A model generated the notes under the pieces. That model did no database searches. It was given only the letters and a program-made list of their open reading frames with translations, and was not told the DNA's origin. The position numbers and the translations under genes are program-made. Source: JALYXS01 sp051003795 (lineage in GTDB: Bacteria; Acidobacteriota; Terriglobia; Bryobacterales; Bryobacteraceae). Taken from it: DNA of 10,240 bases. Each line of letters starts with the position of its first letter. Position 1 is the stretch's first letter. The DNA is taken from the NCBI GenBank assembly GCA_051003795.1, contig JBPCKZ010000007.1, positions 1 to 10,240 of the forward strand. Reading direction: 5' to 3'. Below, piece after piece: positions 7,801 to 10,240 of this stretch.

Positions 7801-7829
7801 AGTATACACCCCGCAAAAAGTGCACGCAA
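7801..7829 (-). promoter_or_regulatory. Sigma-70-type promoter of the receptor-TPR operon
   Basis: On the minus strand TTGCGT (7829-7824) and TATACT (7806-7801) are separated by exactly 17 nt. TATACT matches the -10 consensus at five of six positions and TTGCGT matches the -35 at three of six, including the key TTG. Transcription would start near 7794, giving a leader of about 30 nt with the strong ribosome binding site inside it. It is the best promoter in the window. Confidence 0.62.
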
Positions 7830-7841
7830 GAGCCGATCATC

Positions 7842-7860
7842 CCGCTGGCGACGCCAGCGG
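7842..7860. promoter_or_regulatory. 19-bp perfect palindrome upstream of the receptor promoter
   Basis: The arms ccgctggcg (7842-7850) and cgccagcgg (7852-7860) are perfect reverse complements around one central base. The site lies 12 bp upstream of the -35 box of the receptor promoter, a sensible position for an activator or repressor site. With no second copy in the window it could equally be part of a dispersed GC-rich repeat, and the GC content makes hairpins easier to find by chance. Confidence 0.4.
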
Positions 7861-8123
7861 AGGTGCCGGGCTTTATCAAAAGACGTATGCGACCTGAAAT
7901 GCGCGGCGTTTTCACGAAAAGCCGCCGGGACGAGCACTCGATCCAGTTGAGCTACATACTGGGCACAGATCGACGTAGCAAGCATTGCCAGGCTGAACAA
8001 CGATCGCAGGTTTCAGTCTGGTGAATGAAAAATTGCGGCGTACGGTGACGGCCTGCTTGCGCGCATGATCGAAATGCAAAGCTTGTTCTCCGCCTTGGCA
8101 CAGCGGGCGGCCCGCGGTGGGAT
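7861..8123. other. Divergent intergenic region between receptor and GH5 genes
   Basis: I see no convincing gene here. Besides the receptor promoter and palindrome to its left, the stretch holds a tRNA-half-like segment (about 7935-7961) and a GC-rich near-palindrome, gcgggc-g-gcccgc (8103-8115), 22 bp before the GH5 start. No strong plus-strand promoter stands out. TTGGCA at 8094-8099 is followed 17 nt later only by the poor box TGGGAT. Confidence 0.4.
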
Positions 8124-8130
8124 AGGATGG
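8124..8130 (+). promoter_or_regulatory. Ribosome binding site choosing GTG 8138
   Basis: AGGATGG ends 7 nt before GTG 8138 but only 1 nt before the alternative TTG at 8132. This supports the GTG as the start of the GH5 gene. Confidence 0.55.
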
Positions 8131-8137
8131 TTTGCCA

Positions 8138-9889
8138 GTGAACGCCCCACGATCGGTCTTTCTCCTGATGGCCACACTTAGCGTACACGCGCAGTATCGC
8201 CGTGGAGTCAACGTGGCCGGAGCCGAGTTCGGAATGAACAACATTCCTGGCGCCTTCGGGAGAGACTATACATTCAATAGCGAGAACACATTTCGGTATT
8301 TCAGCGAAAGGAAGCTGGGCCTGATGCGTATCCCCGTTCTGTGGGAGCGTCTCCAGCCCTCCTTAAAGGGTCCGCTTGACGGAGCATACCTGGAGAAATT
8401 GAAGCAGAACGTCGCGTGGGCCAAAGCGCAGGGCGCTGAAGTGATTATTGACCTGCATAATTTTGGCCGCTACAGCAAGAACGAGAATGGTTCACTCAAG
8501 ACGTATGTCATCGACAACCTCGCCGCGGACGGCACGGTCAAGGTATCCACCGCGGATCTGGTCGACCTCTGGATAAAAGTCTCGAATGAATTCAAGTTCG
8601 AACGGGTGGTATACGCCTACGATCTCATGAACGAGCCGCATGATATGGGCGCCGCAAACTGGAAAACGACTTCGCAGGCTGTACTGAATGCAATCCGAGC
8701 CAGCCAGGATGACAAACTTATACTCATTCCCGGCGACTCCTGGTCGAGCGGGAACCGCTGGGTGACGACACACGGGCCCTTTGGGTGGATTGAAGACCCG
8801 GTGAACAACTACGCCTACGAAGCCCACCAGTACTTCGATCGTGACGAGAGCGGGAATTATCTCACAAGCTACGATGCGGAACTCGCGAGAGACTCCAACC
8901 TCCCGCAGGCCGGGCGCACGCGCATCGCGCACTTCATCGAGTGGTGCAGAGTGAACCGCGTGCGTGGGGTCGTGGATGAGTTCGGAATACCAGACGGAGA
9001 CTCGCGCTGGCGACAGGTGCTCGACAATTTCCTCGCGGCGATCGATGAGGCCGGCATGGACGGAGCTTACTGGGCGGCTGGTGAGTGGTGGGGCAGTTAT
9101 CCCCTGTCAGTGCAGCCCACGGGCGGCTTCACAACCGACCGGCCGCAGATGACGACTCTGCGGGCGCACGCCAGCGCGGGATACCTGACGGCTCTCTCCG
9201 CAGCGTCCATCAGTATCGCGAGGGCGTCGGCGGGGTCGCTGGTGGCAATCTACGGGAACGGATTCTCCGACACTACCGGGAGCGCGTCCACTACTCCGTA
9301 CCCGCTGACGATCGGCGACGTTGCCGTCCAGGTGACGGATGCCGCGGGGGTGAGCGCGCCCGCCTCGGCGGTTTATGTTTCCCCGAATCAGGTGAACGTA
9401 CAAGTGCCCCTGTCGATGGCGGCAGGACCTGCTCACATCGCCGTGCACCACGCAGGCGTACAGGTTGCGTCCGGAAGCATTCAGATCGCGGACTCAGCGC
9501 CCTCGATTTTTACGGCAAACGCCGCCGGTTACGGATTGCCCGCGGCTCAGATTCTTCGTGTCAGGGCCGACGGCACACAGACGTACGAGCCCGTCGTTCA
9601 GTTCGACGCGGCCCGGAATGCGCCGATCGCCGTTCCCGTGGAGTTTGGCGCCGCATCCGATCGTCTGTTTCTCCTGCTTTATGGGACAGGTATCCGCGAG
9701 AAGCCGTCCGTGGCGCGGATCGGCCAGACCGCCATGCCGGTCTTATATGCCGGTCCCCAGGGACAATACCCGGGGCTGGACCAGGTGAACGTCGAAGTCT
9801 CGCGTTCGCTGGCGGGGGCGGGACAAGTCGACATCACGCTCGAGTCCGGCGGGAGCGTTGCGAACACGGTGCAGATCGTATTTAGGTAG
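8138..9889 (+). CDS. Secreted GH5 endoglucanase-like enzyme with C-terminal TIGR03437 domain
   Basis: This is a predicted secreted glycoside hydrolase family 5 enzyme, closest by motif to subfamily 5 endo-beta-1,4-glucanases, which cut internal bonds in cellulose-like glucans with retention. From GTG 8138 a signal peptide (NAPRSVFLLMATLSVHA) is cleaved near Ala18-Gln19. The catalytic barrel spans about residues 20-335. Visible motifs are GVNVAGAEFG, RIPVLWERLQP, DLHNFGRYS, the acid/base Glu166 in DLMNEPHD, AHQYFDRDESG, and the nucleophile Glu281 in VDEFGIP, then YWAAGEWWGSYPLS. Both catalytic glutamates are present, so it is probably active. Residues about 350-583 match the TIGR03437 domain, first described as a paralogous C-terminal domain in Solibacter: ASAGSLVAIYGNGF, VYVSPNQVNVQVP, SAPSIFTANAAGYG, LFLLLYGTGI, YPGLDQVNVEV. 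Its role is unknown, possibly attachment or surface display. The exact substrate (glucan, xyloglucan or mannan) cannot be told from sequence alone. Confidence 0.92.
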   Translation: MNAPRSVFLLMATLSVHAQYRRGVNVAGAEFGMNNIPGAFGRDYTFNSENTFRYFSERKLGLMRIPVLWERLQPSLKGPLDGAYLEKLKQNVAWAKAQGAEVIIDLHNFGRYSKNENGSLKTYVIDNLAADGTVKVSTADLVDLWIKVSNEFKFERVVYAYDLMNEPHDMGAANWKTTSQAVLNAIRASQDDKLILIPGDSWSSGNRWVTTHGPFGWIEDPVNNYAYEAHQYFDRDESGNYLTSYDAELARDSNLPQAGRTRIAHFIEWCRVNRVRGVVDEFGIPDGDSRWRQVLDNFLAAIDEAGMDGAYWAAGEWWGSYPLSVQPTGGFTTDRPQMTTLRAHASAGYLTALSAASISIARASAGSLVAIYGNGFSDTTGSASTTPYPLTIGDVAVQVTDAAGVSAPASAVYVSPNQVNVQVPLSMAAGPAHIAVHHAGVQVASGSIQIADSAPSIFTANAAGYGLPAAQILRVRADGTQTYEPVVQFDAARNAPIAVPVEFGAASDRLFLLLYGTGIREKPSVARIGQTAMPVLYAGPQGQYPGLDQVNVEVSRSLAGAGQVDITLESGGSVANTVQIVFR

Positions 9890-9914
9890 GGCGCAACTGT
9901 GCCTTGAGCTGTAA
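9890..9914. other. Short spacer after the GH5 gene
   Basis: The stop codon is followed directly by a weak hairpin, ggcgca/tgtgcc (9890-9903), with one G-T pair, a tiny loop and no T-run. I therefore do not call a terminator. The insertion-sequence end begins at about 9915. Confidence 0.3.
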
Positions 9915-10014
9915 GAGGGTGTTTGAAAAGCCTTTAGGCGAGGCGATTGAGCATGAGCCGGGTGGCTGCAATATCGAGCATCGTTTCTGATATCTGCACC
10001 CGGTATTCGTAATC
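9915..10014 (-). mobile_element. Remnant of an IS5-like insertion sequence (3' end)
   Basis: This is the 3' remainder of an insertion sequence. At 9915-9932 the sequence gagggtgtttgaaaagcc looks like an IS terminal repeat, and the transposase reading frame ends immediately inside it at 9934. The other end of the element is not in the window. The boundary at 10014 is where recognisable transposase coding stops. Confidence 0.55.
9934..10014 (-). pseudogene. C-terminal fragment of IS5-type transposase
   Basis: The last 26 codons read DYEYRVQISETMLDIAATRL then MLNRLA and a TAA stop at 9936-9934. This matches the usual C-terminal pattern of IS5-family DDE transposases, where a (K)DYE.. segment is followed by a SExMI.xAxxRLMLRRLA-like helix. 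The catalytic part, normally some 200 residues upstream, is missing. In this frame the sequence becomes unrelated just before DYEY and reaches a stop about 17 codons further up. The fragment cannot encode a working enzyme. Confidence 0.6.
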
Positions 10015-10031
10015 CGGTTGCGGTGCAGATA
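9991..10031. repeat. 10-bp perfect inverted repeat at the IS break
   Basis: The arms tatctgcacc (9991-10000) and ggtgcagata (10022-10031) are perfect reverse complements around a 21-nt loop. Within the loop, cgg/ccg and att/aat can pair further, giving a long stem-loop. The left arm lies inside the IS5-like coding fragment, the right arm just outside it. Confidence 0.6.
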
Positions 10032-10097
10032 GGACGGCAAGACAATGACCGCTTCATTTGGAATCTCGAGGCGGACCGTTCCGCGTGAGCTCATCCG
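10015..10097. other. Spacer between the two insertion-sequence remnants
   Basis: No gene can be assigned here. It should contain the end of the IS6-like element whose transposase stops at 10098, but I could not recognise its terminal repeat. A minus-strand frame opens at ATG 10094 (MSSRGTVRLEIPNEAVIVLP) but matches nothing I know and continues across the IS5-like fragment in the wrong frame. Confidence 0.3.
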
Positions 10098-10240
10098 CTA
10101 GGCTGCCAGCACTCGACGCCAGATCGACGCTGCGGTGCTTCCAAATGCCGTTGGAATTTCAAACTGCCCCTTGTGAATTTTCTGCGCCAATTCGATACCC
10201 GCGATCACGCGTCGGGCGTTGTAAAATCGCTCGAACCCGA
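10098..10240 (-). CDS. IS6-like transposase, C-terminal part (runs off right edge)
   Basis: The last 46 codons of a transposase read in from the right edge: GFERFYNARRVIAGIELAQK, then IHKGQFEIPTAFGSTAASIW and RRVLAA, with the stop at 10100-10098. The block GFxxFxxARRxIAGIELxxxIxKGQ is typical of the C-terminus of IS6/IS240-family DDE transposases, just after the catalytic Glu. These enzymes move by replicative cointegrate formation. Whether the full gene is intact cannot be seen here. The family call is from memory of this motif. Confidence 0.62.
   Translation of the reverse strand, partial: GFERFYNARRVIAGIELAQKIHKGQFEIPTAFGSTAASIWRRVLAA

Noticed and set aside
7764..8000. Longer receptor start with an extra 79 N-terminal residues
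   Set aside because: It would bury a good signal peptide, pass through the promoter and the tRNA-like segment, and ignore the strong ribosome binding site before ATG 7763.
8094..8122. Possible promoter for the GH5 gene (TTGGCA and TGGGAT, 17-nt spacer)
   Set aside because: The -10 box matches the consensus poorly and overlaps a GC-rich palindrome; not strong enough to list as a promoter.
7912..8244. 110-residue minus-strand frame across the GH5 start
   Set aside because: It overlaps the GH5 signal peptide in antisense and has no family similarity; the tRNA-like bases explain its VAQLDR-like neighbour frame.
9085..9885. 266-residue plus-strand frame overlapping the GH5 C-terminus
   Set aside because: It is very rich in Arg and Gly, as expected from a shifted frame of GC-rich DNA; the other frame encodes a recognisable TIGR03437 domain.
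9890..9903. Possible terminator after the GH5 gene
   Set aside because: The stem is six pairs at most, with a wobble and a loop of two bases, and no T-run follows.
1..10240. CRISPR array, rRNA, riboswitch or intact tRNA
   Set aside because: No regularly spaced repeats, no rRNA-like conserved stretches, no riboswitch core that I recognise and no complete cloverleaf were seen on either strand.

Overview
The window looks like a chromosomal accessory region of an acidobacterium of the Solibacter (Bryobacterales) type. Three things point there: a C-terminal domain of the TIGR03437 'Solibacter paralogous' type on the glycosidase, very large Oar-like outer-membrane receptors with an N-terminal carboxypeptidase-regulatory-like domain, and several exported TPR proteins lying next to those receptors. 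This assignment is inference from protein families; no rRNA or other marker gene is present.

Layout, left to right. On the minus strand from 1491 to the left edge are a 293-aa exported TPR protein and, 24 bp downstream, the first 195 residues of an Oar-like receptor that runs off the window. From about 1520 to 1860 lies a small scar with no intact gene: a triple 9-bp tandem repeat, two 21-bp direct repeats and the truncated N-terminus of an ISNCY-like transposase. A 448-aa exported TPR protein follows on the plus strand (1861-3207). It converges on, and overlaps by 18 bp, a related 376-aa TPR gene on the minus strand (4320-3190). That gene is in turn joined by a 7-nt stop/start overlap to a complete 1149-residue Oar-like receptor (7763-4314). 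The receptor has a good promoter (TATACT with a 17-bp spacer to TTGCGT) and a strong ribosome binding site. The 374-bp divergent region upstream of it holds that promoter, a 19-bp palindrome and a tRNA-half-like fragment. A secreted GH5 endoglucanase-like enzyme with a C-terminal TIGR03437 domain (8138-9889, plus) follows. The right end is mobile-element debris: the C-terminus and end of an IS5-like element, a long hairpin at its break, and the C-terminus of an IS6-like transposase that runs off the window.

How the parts may work together: every complete non-mobile gene carries an apparent export signal. The receptors should sit in the outer membrane, the TPR proteins in the periplasm or envelope, and the GH5 enzyme outside the cell or on its surface. 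A receptor and a TPR protein are paired twice, in opposite gene orders, and one pair is joined by a stop/start overlap, which suggests a functional partnership. A link to polysaccharide use is possible because the GH5 gene is divergent from the receptor, but it is not shown. I see no clear new defence or biosynthetic system. The receptor-TPR coupling and the convergent overlapping paralogues are the most interesting items.
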